A stretch of DNA of 64,000 bases from Flavobacterium sp. (GTDB lineage: Bacteria; Bacteroidota; Bacteroidia; Flavobacteriales; Flavobacteriaceae), in assembly GCF_013823965.1 (NCBI RefSeq), contig NZ_PNNA01000095.1, positions 54,854 through 118,853 of the forward strand, given 5' to 3'. Shown piece after piece: positions 42,069 to 49,882 of this stretch (within the stretch, counting starts at the first letter, position 1; each line of letters opens with the position of its first letter). The position numbers and the translations under genes were made by a program. Under the pieces are notes generated by a model that did not search any database, was not told where the DNA came from, and saw only the letters and a program-made list of their open reading frames with translations.

Positions 42069-43292
42069 TTATATTGATTCATTTTTTCTTTCTAACAAAG
42101 CCATATAAAAACCATCAAAACCAGATTCTGAAGCTAATATTTTACGGTCTTTTATAAACTCAAATTGTTTTCCAATGTCTGTAGTCAAGAATTTTTTTAC
42201 CTGTTCTTGATTTTCAGAAGGCAAAATGGAGCACGTTGCATAAACTAATTTCCCGCCAGGTTTTACAATTTTAGAATAATTTTCCAAAACTTCAGCTTGT
42301 ACTTTTCGAATATTGTCGATGAATTCCGGTTGCAATTTCCATTTGGCATCCGGGTTTCTTTTGAGAACTCCAAAACCGCTGCAAGGTGCGTCAATCAAGA
42401 CTCTGTCGGCTTTTTCGTGAAGTTTTTTGATCACTTTTGTCGTATCGATAATGCGATATTCAATGTTGAAAGCGCCATCTCTTTTGGCTCTTAACTTTAA
42501 TTGTTTCAATTTGCTTTCGTACAAATCCATCGCAATCAATTGTCCTTTATTTTCCATCAAAGCGGCAATGTGCAAGGTTTTTCCACCGGCACCGGCGCAA
42601 GTGTCCACTACGCGCATTCCTGGTTTTACGTCAAGGAAAGCGGCAACGAGTTGTGAATTGGCATCTTGGACTTCAAAAAAACCTTGTTTGAAAGCATCTG
42701 TCAAGAAAACATTGGCTCTTTCTTTCAGAACCAAAGCATCCGGTTGATCTTTCAAGTATTCGGTTTCAATGTTCAAGTCCATTAAGATGGCTCTTAATTG
42801 TTCTTTGGTCGTTTTTAATGTGTTTACTCTAAGAATGACTTTGGCAGGTTGGTTTTGGGCTGCAATTTCTGTTGCCCAAACTTTTTCGCCTAATTCTTTC
42901 ACGCCCAATTCGTCCATCCAATCCGGGATAGATTCTTTTACGGCTCTTACTTTTGAAAGTTCGTCAAATCGTCCTTTTATTTTTCTTTCAGGAGTTCCTT
43001 CCAGTTGGCGCCAATCGGGAATAGGATAGCCTCTCAAAACTGCCCAAACCGAAAATATTCTCCAAAGATTGTCTCTGTCGAAGGGTTCTTTTACTTCGGC
43101 GATTTCAGCGTATAATCTTTTCCAACGTACGATTTCATATATGGTTTCGGCCACAAATTTTCTATCGGAGCTTCCCCAACGTTTGTCTTTTTTTAAGGAT
43201 CTTGCCACCACTTTATCGGCATATTCGCCTTCGTTAAAAATGGCATTTAAGGCGTCGATTGTAGTGTAAACTAAATTTCTGTGTAATCTCAT
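42069..43292 (-). CDS. RsmB/NOP-family rRNA (cytosine-C5) methyltransferase
   Basis: A 407-aa protein with an N-terminal NusB-like RNA-binding region (about 1-140) and a SAM-dependent methyltransferase domain. The SAM site is VVDTCAGAGGKTLHIAAL. The two catalytic cysteines are in LIDAPCSGFGVLKRNPDAKW and LVYATCSILPSENQEQV. The family methylates 16S rRNA, typically C967 (RsmB) or C1407 (RsmF). The NusB-like region favours RsmB but does not prove the site. It is the upstream gene of the endonuclease. Confidence 0.9.
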   Translation of the reverse strand: MRLHRNLVYTTIDALNAIFNEGEYADKVVARSLKKDKRWGSSDRKFVAETIYEIVRWKRLYAEIAEVKEPFDRDNLWRIFSVWAVLRGYPIPDWRQLEGTPERKIKGRFDELSKVRAVKESIPDWMDELGVKELGEKVWATEIAAQNQPAKVILRVNTLKTTKEQLRAILMDLNIETEYLKDQPDALVLKERANVFLTDAFKQGFFEVQDANSQLVAAFLDVKPGMRVVDTCAGAGGKTLHIAALMENKGQLIAMDLYESKLKQLKLRAKRDGAFNIEYRIIDTTKVIKKLHEKADRVLIDAPCSGFGVLKRNPDAKWKLQPEFIDNIRKVQAEVLENYSKIVKPGGKLVYATCSILPSENQEQVKKFLTTDIGKQFEFIKDRKILASESGFDGFYMALLERKNESI

Positions 43293-43309
43293 TTTAAATA
43301 ATTGAGGTG

Positions 43310-43317
43310 CAAAGGTA
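43310..43317 (-). promoter_or_regulatory. -7 element of RsmB-like gene
   Basis: TACCTTTG on the minus strand, 17 bases before the ATG, fits TAnnTTTG. Confidence 0.4.
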
Positions 43318-43356
43318 CTACTAAATGATTGAATGTTGCTTTAATATTTTTACAAC

Positions 43357-43386
43357 AAAAAAACACTGGTTTGAAACAGTGTTTTT
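43357..43386 (-). terminator. Terminator after kup
   Basis: AAAACACTG and CAGTGTTTT pair around GTTTGAAA. A run of seven A on the left becomes the U-tract for the minus-strand kup gene. Confidence 0.7.
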
Positions 43387-43408
43387 AAGTCGTGATTAAA
43401 GATGAGTT

Positions 43409-45370
43409 TTAATGAACTCTGGTTAAACCAATATTTTCTGGTGCATGAAGAACCATTGGGAATTTCTCCACTTTCACAGAACTGCTGTCTAAACCGAAGG
43501 CACTTTCTTCGGACAGGCTCAATTTTTTGATGAAGAAGTACGAATTCATGATTATTTTTTCGAAAAAAGTCAAATCGCTATCATTGGATAGGTATTTTTC
43601 GGACAGTACAAATTTGAAATCACCTATGATATTGTTTTTATTCAAGGATTCATACCTACTGGTTACGTCAACCTCTCCTTTTTTTACCATATCCGTGATT
43701 ACTTCTTTGAACATGAGGTTAATTTTTGTTGGTTCTCTAAAACCTAAATTGAAATCGACTCTAAACAAGGTGTCTTCAGCAATTTCAACAACTTTGTATT
43801 CTGTTTTATAAGGAATGTTTAAAATATTGACGTGGACAAACCAATATATATCGGCTCGTTTTGGTCTTTTTCGTAAAATGGAGTACATTACTTTTTCCTC
43901 GATTTCATCAGCTCTTCCTGCATTTGTCATATAAATCAAATGGGTAGCATATTTTGGTATCGATAAATCGTCACTTAGTTCAGATAATACTTTTTTGTAA
44001 TCTTCTAATTTTACAATTTGAGTGTAGCTTTTGTTAATTTTCTTGGCAAAATACCAAATGGTCATAACAGAAATAAGAATGAAAGCGATAATCAATGTAA
44101 CATATCCGCCTTCTGCAAATTTTGTGACATTGGCGATAAGAAAACCGAATTCAATGGTTAAATAAACAGTTATTAATGGAACCATAAAATAGAGTTTTAC
44201 TCTTTTCATTATCATGTAATAATTGAGTAATATCGTGGTCATTATCATGCATAAAATAATGGCCAATCCATAAGCGTGCTCCATATTGCTGGATTTTTCG
44301 AAGTGCAATACCACTCCAACACACCCAAAAAACAACAACCAGTTTATTGATGGGATATACAATTGGCCTTTTAATTCTGAAGGGTATTTAATTTTTACTT
44401 TTGGCCAAAAATTCAATCGCATGGCTTCATTTATCAATGTAAACGAACCGCTTATCAATGCTTGGGAAGCAATTACTGCTGCCAATGTTGCAATTATGAT
44501 TCCTATGGGTTGAAACCAATCGGCCATAATTAAATAGAATGGATTTCCATTTTCGCCACCTAAACCCACTAAAGTTTGACCTTCATGATGAATTAGATAC
44601 GCAGCTTGTCCAAAGTAATTTAAAACCAAGGTAGTTTTTACAAAAATCCAGCTGATCCTGATATTTTTTCGTCCACAATGTCCCATGTCCGAGTATAAGG
44701 CTTCGGCTCCAGTGGTACAAAGAAAAACAAAACCCAAAACGTAAAATCCTTCCGGGTGGATGGATAATAAATTATAGGCATAATAAGGATTAAAAGCTTT
44801 CAGGACTTCAGGATGTTGTGCAATTTGCAACAATCCTAAAACACCTAACATTCCGAACCAAAGGAGCATCATTGGGGCAAAAAATTTCCCTACCAATTTC
44901 GAACCAAATTGTTGAATGGTGAACAACACGAATAAAATCCCAATAACGATAGGAACCGTATTTATTTCTGGATAAAATGTTTTAATTCCCTCCACTGCCG
45001 ATGATACAGAAATGGGCGGCGTGATTATTCCGTCGGCAAGCAAGGCGCTTCCTCCTATAATGGCTGGAACAATCAACCATCTTATTTTTGTCTTTTTTAC
45101 TAAGGCATACAATGCAAAAATTCCTCCCTCACCGTGGTTGTCAGCACTTAAAGTGATTAGTACATATTTGATGGTAGTTTGTAGCGTAAGAGTCCAAAAC
45201 ACGCAAGATATTCCTCCTAAGACTATATCTGCATTTATCAAATGGGAACCAATTATGGCTTTCATTACATACAACGGAGAGGTACCAATATCACCGTAAA
45301 TTATTCCTAATGAAACTAATAACCCACCTAACGTCAACTTACTGTGTAAGTCCTTATGCGAAATATTCAT
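43409..45370 (-). CDS. kup: KUP/HAK/KT potassium uptake protein
   Basis: A 653-aa potassium transporter, near the usual Kup length (about 620-650). It opens with LTLGGLLVSLGIIYGDIGTSPLYVMKAI, the family's TM1 signature, and has about twelve helices over the first 440 residues. The conserved GGEGGIFALYAL-type loop is here HGEGGIFALYALVKK, and LLADGIITPPISVSSAVEG follows. The cytoplasmic C-terminal domain (about 460-653) is family-typical. It takes up K+, probably with protons. Confidence 0.95.
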   Translation of the reverse strand: MNISHKDLHSKLTLGGLLVSLGIIYGDIGTSPLYVMKAIIGSHLINADIVLGGISCVFWTLTLQTTIKYVLITLSADNHGEGGIFALYALVKKTKIRWLIVPAIIGGSALLADGIITPPISVSSAVEGIKTFYPEINTVPIVIGILFVLFTIQQFGSKLVGKFFAPMMLLWFGMLGVLGLLQIAQHPEVLKAFNPYYAYNLLSIHPEGFYVLGFVFLCTTGAEALYSDMGHCGRKNIRISWIFVKTTLVLNYFGQAAYLIHHEGQTLVGLGGENGNPFYLIMADWFQPIGIIIATLAAVIASQALISGSFTLINEAMRLNFWPKVKIKYPSELKGQLYIPSINWLLFFGCVGVVLHFEKSSNMEHAYGLAIILCMIMTTILLNYYMIMKRVKLYFMVPLITVYLTIEFGFLIANVTKFAEGGYVTLIIAFILISVMTIWYFAKKINKSYTQIVKLEDYKKVLSELSDDLSIPKYATHLIYMTNAGRADEIEEKVMYSILRKRPKRADIYWFVHVNILNIPYKTEYKVVEIAEDTLFRVDFNLGFREPTKINLMFKEVITDMVKKGEVDVTSRYESLNKNNIIGDFKFVLSEKYLSNDSDLTFFEKIIMNSYFFIKKLSLSEESAFGLDSSSVKVEKFPMVLHAPENIGLTRVH

Positions 45371-45395
45371 AATGTATTTATATAAAAAAACTTTT

Positions 45396-45403
45396 CAAAT
45401 TTA
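45396..45403 (-). promoter_or_regulatory. -7 element of kup
   Basis: TAAATTTG on the minus strand, 25 bases before the ATG, fits TAnnTTTG. Confidence 0.4.
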
Positions 45404-45445
45404 CTGTTTTTAAATATAGAATTGATTTTTATGTAAAAAAAATAA

Positions 45446-45474
45446 AAAAACACGGTTATTTAGACCGTGTTTTA
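45446..45474 (-). terminator. Terminator after repetitive secreted protein gene
   Basis: AAACACGGT and ACCGTGTTT pair around TATTTAG, with an A-run on the left serving the minus-strand gene. Confidence 0.7.
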
Positions 45475-45492
45475 AATTGCGTCATGAAGAAA

Positions 45493-46725
45493 TCAGGATC
45501 TTCTGTTTCCATTTCTAGAGGAATTATTATCTCTGGAAGATGAATTTCTGGAAGATGAATTATCACTTCTGGATTGCGTGTTTTGTTGAGCGCTTACGTT
45601 TGGAACTGCAGACCTGTTTTGGGAATAATTCCTTTGTGGTTCCGTTCTTTGTTGCGATGATGCTCTTTGAGATTCGGCTCTGTTTTGAGCATAGTCTCTT
45701 TGTGAACCAGCTCTTTGTTGATAGGCTGAATTTGGCGATTCATTTCTATTCGAATACTCTCTTTGTGGAGCATTTACCCTTGGAGATGCAGTTTTGTTTT
45801 GAGAATAATCTCTTTGATAATCCATTCTCTGTGGAGCATTTCCTCTTTGAGATTCATTTCTGTTTTGATAATTGCCACTTTGATAATCTGATCTTTGTCG
45901 CGTTGCCAATCTGGAAGATTCATTTCTGTTTTGAGAATAGCCAACATCATTTCTTGAACCCGAATTCCTGATGTTTCGTTTTTGATCTAATTCATAACGA
46001 TTAACCACATTGGAATTTCTTCTTTCAAAAGAACGATTCGGATTTTGTCTTTCATAGCCATTTGAACGTCTTGCATTGTACATATTTAGGGCATAACTGC
46101 TTCTTCTATGATTTACATAATTGTAATTGTTGTAGCTGTAATAAGTATTAAGACAATAGTTTACATTATTTCTATATCTAAAAACTGGATATGGATTCCA
46201 TGCATAATAATAACTTGGATAATAATTCCAAGACCAGCTAGAATAATAGGGACGATAATTTGAAAACCAAAATGAAGCATAAATCAGTGGAGTAGTATAA
46301 TATACGGGTTCATAAATATAATTAGGCCCATACATATAGGTATTTCCCACGACTTGTATGTGTACTTTATTGTACCTGTCTTTTTCCACTTCAATAGTGG
46401 CAACATCTTGATAGACATCTTGATCGAGAACGGATTGTATGATAACCAAGTGTGTTCTATTTTCTACAGATTCGATAACTCGCAAATAATCTACTTGGTT
46501 GTCATTATTCAAATCTAAATTTGATATTTGTAATTGTGGATCATTCAATCTTCTTTCAAATTCCTGTAGATTATTTGAGTCTCCAAAAATGGAAGCAACA
46601 ACTCTTAAATCTAAATTATCACTAATTTCAGAATTATTTGCGTTTACGATAGTTCTATTTTGTCCTTCCATTTGTGTTGCAAACACAGAAGTCATCAGGG
46701 TCAATAACAGTAGTTGAGTTTTCAT
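45493..46725 (-). CDS. Secreted protein with Tyr-rich middle and Arg/Asn/Ser/Gln repeat tail
   Basis: A 410-aa protein with a signal peptide (MKTQLLLLTLMTSVFATQMEG). An N-terminal domain (about 25-125) contains an EF-hand-like loop, DLNNDNQVDYLRV. A Tyr/Trp/Asn-rich segment (about 125-205) follows. The tail (about 215-410) is low-complexity and strongly basic, with degenerate repeats such as YSQNRNESSR, YQNRNESQRG and YAQNRAESQRASSQQR. I do not recognise a named family; similar unnamed proteins are common in flavobacteria. Surface attachment or nucleic-acid/polysaccharide binding would fit but is inference. It lies downstream of the ECF sigma operon, separated from it by a terminator. Confidence 0.8.
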   Translation of the reverse strand: MKTQLLLLTLMTSVFATQMEGQNRTIVNANNSEISDNLDLRVVASIFGDSNNLQEFERRLNDPQLQISNLDLNNDNQVDYLRVIESVENRTHLVIIQSVLDQDVYQDVATIEVEKDRYNKVHIQVVGNTYMYGPNYIYEPVYYTTPLIYASFWFSNYRPYYSSWSWNYYPSYYYAWNPYPVFRYRNNVNYCLNTYYSYNNYNYVNHRRSSYALNMYNARRSNGYERQNPNRSFERRNSNVVNRYELDQKRNIRNSGSRNDVGYSQNRNESSRLATRQRSDYQSGNYQNRNESQRGNAPQRMDYQRDYSQNKTASPRVNAPQREYSNRNESPNSAYQQRAGSQRDYAQNRAESQRASSQQRTEPQRNYSQNRSAVPNVSAQQNTQSRSDNSSSRNSSSRDNNSSRNGNRRS

Positions 46726-46891
46726 GATTAATGGTATTAAGTTATTTAATTATGATCATCCAATTACTGTGCCAATAAAATATAACTCTAACCAATATTA
46801 TTTTATTTTGTATTTTAAGTACTTTAAAAACAGTTGTTTATGTCTTGTTTTATTTTAAAAATAAATATCAAGAACAAATTTTAAATAAAAA

Positions 46892-46927
46892 AAAACCAAG
46901 AAACAGATTGAACTATTTCTTGGTTTG
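46892..46927 (-). terminator. Terminator after ECF sigma operon
   Basis: AACCAAGAAA and TTTCTTGGTT form a 10-bp stem across 12 bases, with a long A-run on the left giving the U-tract for the minus-strand operon. Confidence 0.75.
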
Positions 46928-46951
46928 TTAAAGTATTAAAAGAATAAAAAT

Positions 46952-47407
46952 TTATTTTTTCATGCCTTTGTTACGATATTGTTGCAGCAATTTTCTATTG
47001 AAATCATCCTCGGCTTTTTTCAATTTAATAATTTTAATTGAAGGCAAGACTCCTTTTAGGTTGGTGATAAACTTTTTACGAAGTTGGTACAATTCATCCT
47101 CATTACTTTCCATCTGGGTTAGTAGGGCAGAAGCTTCTTTTTCGCTCATTTTGCTTAAAGCTTCATCATCCATTCTAACCCTGAAGGTTTTCATGTTTTG
47201 ATGTCTCAATTCAAACTGTTTGTCGTCAAAAGTATTGTATATTGGCCAAAACTTGGCAGCTTCCTCTGTTGTCAATGCCAATTCATTGGTTATAAAACCA
47301 ACTTTCAAGGCTCTTATCTGCTCTTTCTTTTCACTCATTGGCGGTTGTGCAAAAGTGTGAATCGAAACTAAAAATAGCATAATCAGCAATATTCTGTTTG
47401 TTTTCAT
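46952..47407 (-). CDS. Spy/CpxP-like periplasmic protein of the ECF sigma operon
   Basis: A 151-aa protein with a signal peptide (cleavage after HTFA). The mature part is all-helical and charged. ALTTEEAAKFWPIYNTFDDK recalls the L-T-x-x-Q helices of Spy/CpxP/CnrX-type periplasmic sensors and chaperones. Flavobacterial genomes often annotate this family as a sensor of an ECF sigma factor. It is the third gene of an operon after the sigma factor and a one-helix membrane protein, which supports an envelope-stress sensing role. That role is inferred from position. Confidence 0.8.
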   Translation of the reverse strand: MKTNRILLIMLFLVSIHTFAQPPMSEKKEQIRALKVGFITNELALTTEEAAKFWPIYNTFDDKQFELRHQNMKTFRVRMDDEALSKMSEKEASALLTQMESNEDELYQLRKKFITNLKGVLPSIKIIKLKKAEDDFNRKLLQQYRNKGMKK

Positions 47408-47413
47408 GGGGTT

Positions 47414-47830
47414 TTAATTTAATAAATAGTGTTCTAAATTTTGATTTTCAGAAAGTTCATTTTCTATTGTTTTATCTTCTATTTTCAATCCGATATCTAT
47501 TTTTTGAATGTCTTTTTCGTCCAGAAGATTAACTAAATCCGCATCGGAAATAGAGGTGTTGTAGGAAATGTAATTTTCCAGAGTGGCATCATCAATATCT
47601 GGTGATGATTTATAAAAATTAGTATAAACCACAGGAACGACCATTGCCAAAACTAAAACAGCTGCAGCAGCGTAAATCCAAGATTTCCTTTTGGAAAAAA
47701 GCGAAATTCTTTTGGGTTCTGCTTTTGGTAATTGTTGCATTACTCTTGCCGAAAAAGTGTCAAAGTAATTTTCGGGAGTTTTAAATCCTGATTCAATTTT
47801 GGGTTCGTTATCTAGTTTAAATGTTTTCAT
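47414..47830 (-). CDS. One-helix membrane protein, putative anti-sigma factor
   Basis: A 138-aa protein with a cytoplasmic N-terminus (about 1-48, containing TPENYFDTFSARVMQQLPK), one transmembrane helix (about 50-70) and an acidic periplasmic tail. It lacks an obvious zinc-type anti-sigma motif. Its place directly after the sigma gene (33 bp) and its topology suggest an anti-sigma factor. It is 6 bp upstream of the Spy-like gene. The assignment is by context. Confidence 0.65.
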   Translation of the reverse strand: MKTFKLDNEPKIESGFKTPENYFDTFSARVMQQLPKAEPKRISLFSKRKSWIYAAAAVLVLAMVVPVVYTNFYKSSPDIDDATLENYISYNTSISDADLVNLLDEKDIQKIDIGLKIEDKTIENELSENQNLEHYLLN

Positions 47831-47863
47831 AATATGTATTAGACTTCAATATTGGCAAAAAGT

Positions 47864-48406
47864 TTAATTTGTCGTTATAAAAGCTTCTATTTTTTTTACG
47901 GCATAATGGTAGGAAGCCTTTAAAGCACCTACGGATGTACCCAGGATTTCTGATATTTGTTCGTATTTCAACTCTTCAAAATATTTCATTTTGAAGACCA
48001 ATTGTTGTTTTTCGGGTAATAAAGCAATGGCTTTTTGTAACTTGATTTGAATTTCGTTTCCATCAAAATAAATGTCGGCTTTTAGATTATCGATGACTTT
48101 ATTTTGCAATGTTTCCGAATTAACTCCATTCATTTTTGCTTTTTGATTTAAAAAAGTCAAAGCTTCATTGGTGGCGATGCGGTAGATCCAAGAAAAAAGT
48201 TTGCTTTCGCCTTTAAATTTATCCAGATTGCGAAACACCTTTACAAAAGTGTTTTGCAAGACATCATCCGCATCATCATGATTCAAAACTATCGTTCGGA
48301 CATGATTGTATAAAGGTTTTTGAAACTCTTTCAAGAGTTTTTCAAACGCCAAATTTTGTGTTTTGGGGTTTAATAATTCCTGAATGAATTCCTTTTCTTC
48401 TTGCAA
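47864..48406 (-). CDS. ECF RNA polymerase sigma factor
   Basis: A 180-aa group IV sigma factor. Region 2 is HDDADDVLQNTFVKVFRNLD followed by SWIYRIATNEALTFL. Region 4 is LPEKQQLVFKMKYFEELKYE with a helix-turn-helix at ISEILGTSVGALKASYHYAVKK. Regions 1.1 and 3 are absent, as expected. It heads a three-gene operon with a putative anti-sigma factor and a Spy-like periplasmic protein. No ECF target promoter can be named from this sequence alone. Confidence 0.93.
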   Translation of the reverse strand: MQEEKEFIQELLNPKTQNLAFEKLLKEFQKPLYNHVRTIVLNHDDADDVLQNTFVKVFRNLDKFKGESKLFSWIYRIATNEALTFLNQKAKMNGVNSETLQNKVIDNLKADIYFDGNEIQIKLQKAIALLPEKQQLVFKMKYFEELKYEQISEILGTSVGALKASYHYAVKKIEAFITTN

Positions 48407-48468
48407 TGTTATTGTTTATCAATTTAGAATATAATTTATCAAAAAGGTTTAATCAATTTGAAAAAATA

Positions 48469-49578
48469 TTAAAATTCTGAAGGAATTTCCTTTTCTATTT
48501 TAGGTTGCGAAACATTTTCTCCGGTTGATTGGGGAATTACTGCTGCAGGTTTTGCTGCCGCTTTTGGTCTTATTGGATAATAAATTTCAGTAGTCCATTT
48601 CGACGGATTGTTTATTTCGGTTTTGCCTGTGGTATATATTTCCAGATGGGAAAAAGTGGCATCGGCGGTCAGGTATTTTGAGCGAAGATATTCCTCGGTT
48701 TTGTCCAATGCTTTTTTGTTGTGTGAGTAATCTCCCGTCAAAGTTGTTTTTACGGCTTGGAAAGGCGGAAGTGTTTTAGACGAAATATCGCTTCCTTCAA
48801 TTATAAAAATAGGATCCTTGATAGGAATACAAATCGACAATTTTGTTAATTCCTTGATTTTGTCATAAGTGTGATAAATGATAAACGGTTTTCCGCTGAT
48901 TGCAATGTTGTTTTTTTTGCAGAAACTAGTGATTTTAGAAAAAACGATACCTGAATTTTTACCCACTTTTGAGAATTCGCTGGTAAATGTTTGCGCCAGA
49001 TAAAAAGTTTCGGGACGGTTCACTAAACCATCCACTTTTACCGAGTAAGTATTTATTTCGTAATCCAGTTTTTTGTCTAGATTATTCAAACTTTTTTCAA
49101 ACATCGAGCCAATAATTCCACTTGCACCACCATTAAAAGCGGTCAAAACTTTATACATAAATCCCATTTTTCCTTTAGCTTTCCAGGATACTTTTGTTCC
49201 TCCAATGGTATCTTTAAAATACATGGAAACTTCAGCGGCGTTGCCATTGAAATTCATCGTTTGATTGATACTGTCGTTCTCTTTTGTATTCGTTGTTTGA
49301 AAGTCGCCAGTACCTTGTTTTCCGTCCCAAGTGAAGGAACTTCCTTTACCAATGGTAATTTCTGAAAGAATTATGTTTATTAGAGAATCTTCCACTGCCA
49401 ATGAATTCCAGTCTTGCCAGTTTTTTGTGTCGTTCACATAATTGAACACCGCTGATTTTGGCGAATTGATTATTTTGCTTTTTTCAACGGTAAATTCTCC
49501 TTTTTGTGTGGCAACAAAAATGGATAATGCTACTAAACTAAGCAACAGCAAAAGGAAAAGATATTTTAAAATTCTCAT
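48469..49578 (-). CDS. Membrane-anchored SRPBCC plus GyrI-like domain protein
   Basis: A 369-aa protein with an N-terminal transmembrane helix (about 4-24). An SRPBCC (polyketide cyclase/START-type) domain covers about 30-175: INSPKSAVFNYVNDTKNWQDWN opens it. A GyrI-like/SOUL-type small-molecule-binding domain follows at about 200-340 (FKAVKTTLTGDYSHNKKALD-like segment and EIYTTGKTEINNPSKWTTEIYYPI). An Ala/Pro-rich tail ends it. Both domains bind hydrophobic small molecules in relatives. Similar fusions are frequent in Bacteroidota with no known role. Confidence 0.83.
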   Translation of the reverse strand: MRILKYLFLLLLLSLVALSIFVATQKGEFTVEKSKIINSPKSAVFNYVNDTKNWQDWNSLAVEDSLINIILSEITIGKGSSFTWDGKQGTGDFQTTNTKENDSINQTMNFNGNAAEVSMYFKDTIGGTKVSWKAKGKMGFMYKVLTAFNGGASGIIGSMFEKSLNNLDKKLDYEINTYSVKVDGLVNRPETFYLAQTFTSEFSKVGKNSGIVFSKITSFCKKNNIAISGKPFIIYHTYDKIKELTKLSICIPIKDPIFIIEGSDISSKTLPPFQAVKTTLTGDYSHNKKALDKTEEYLRSKYLTADATFSHLEIYTTGKTEINNPSKWTTEIYYPIRPKAAAKPAAVIPQSTGENVSQPKIEKEIPSEF

Positions 49579-49882
49579 AATAAACGGGTTAATTTATGAT
49601 GTAAAGTTAGAAATTTTATTAATACGTTTAACTTCCCCAAAAAAGTATATAATTACTTTTTATGTTCTATTGCTAGACATTTAAACCCATAATTGTCGTT
49701 TTTTGAAATTAAATTCCAATAAATCAGAAAGTTGAATTTTGCACATGAACAAATAATTTTGTTTTATAAATTGGCATTATTCTTGGATTTGGTTCTAAAT
49801 AGTAAACGAATATTTTAATATTTTCAAAGAATGCATATATTTGTTAAATATTATTTATAAAAAACAACTAAATATTTTAATA
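49579..49882. other. Divergent intergenic region, 304 bp
   Basis: AT-rich gap between two divergent genes. TATATTTG at 49836-49843 on the plus strand fits the -7 consensus and lies about 40 bases before the DPP III ATG. Nothing else recognisable was seen: no ORF, hairpin or repeat of note. Confidence 0.5.

Noticed and set aside
45540-45971. Possible CRISPR-like or tandem repeat array
   Set aside because: The repeated words encode the degenerate Arg/Asn/Ser/Gln tail of a secreted protein in one frame; unit length and sequence vary and no cas genes are near.
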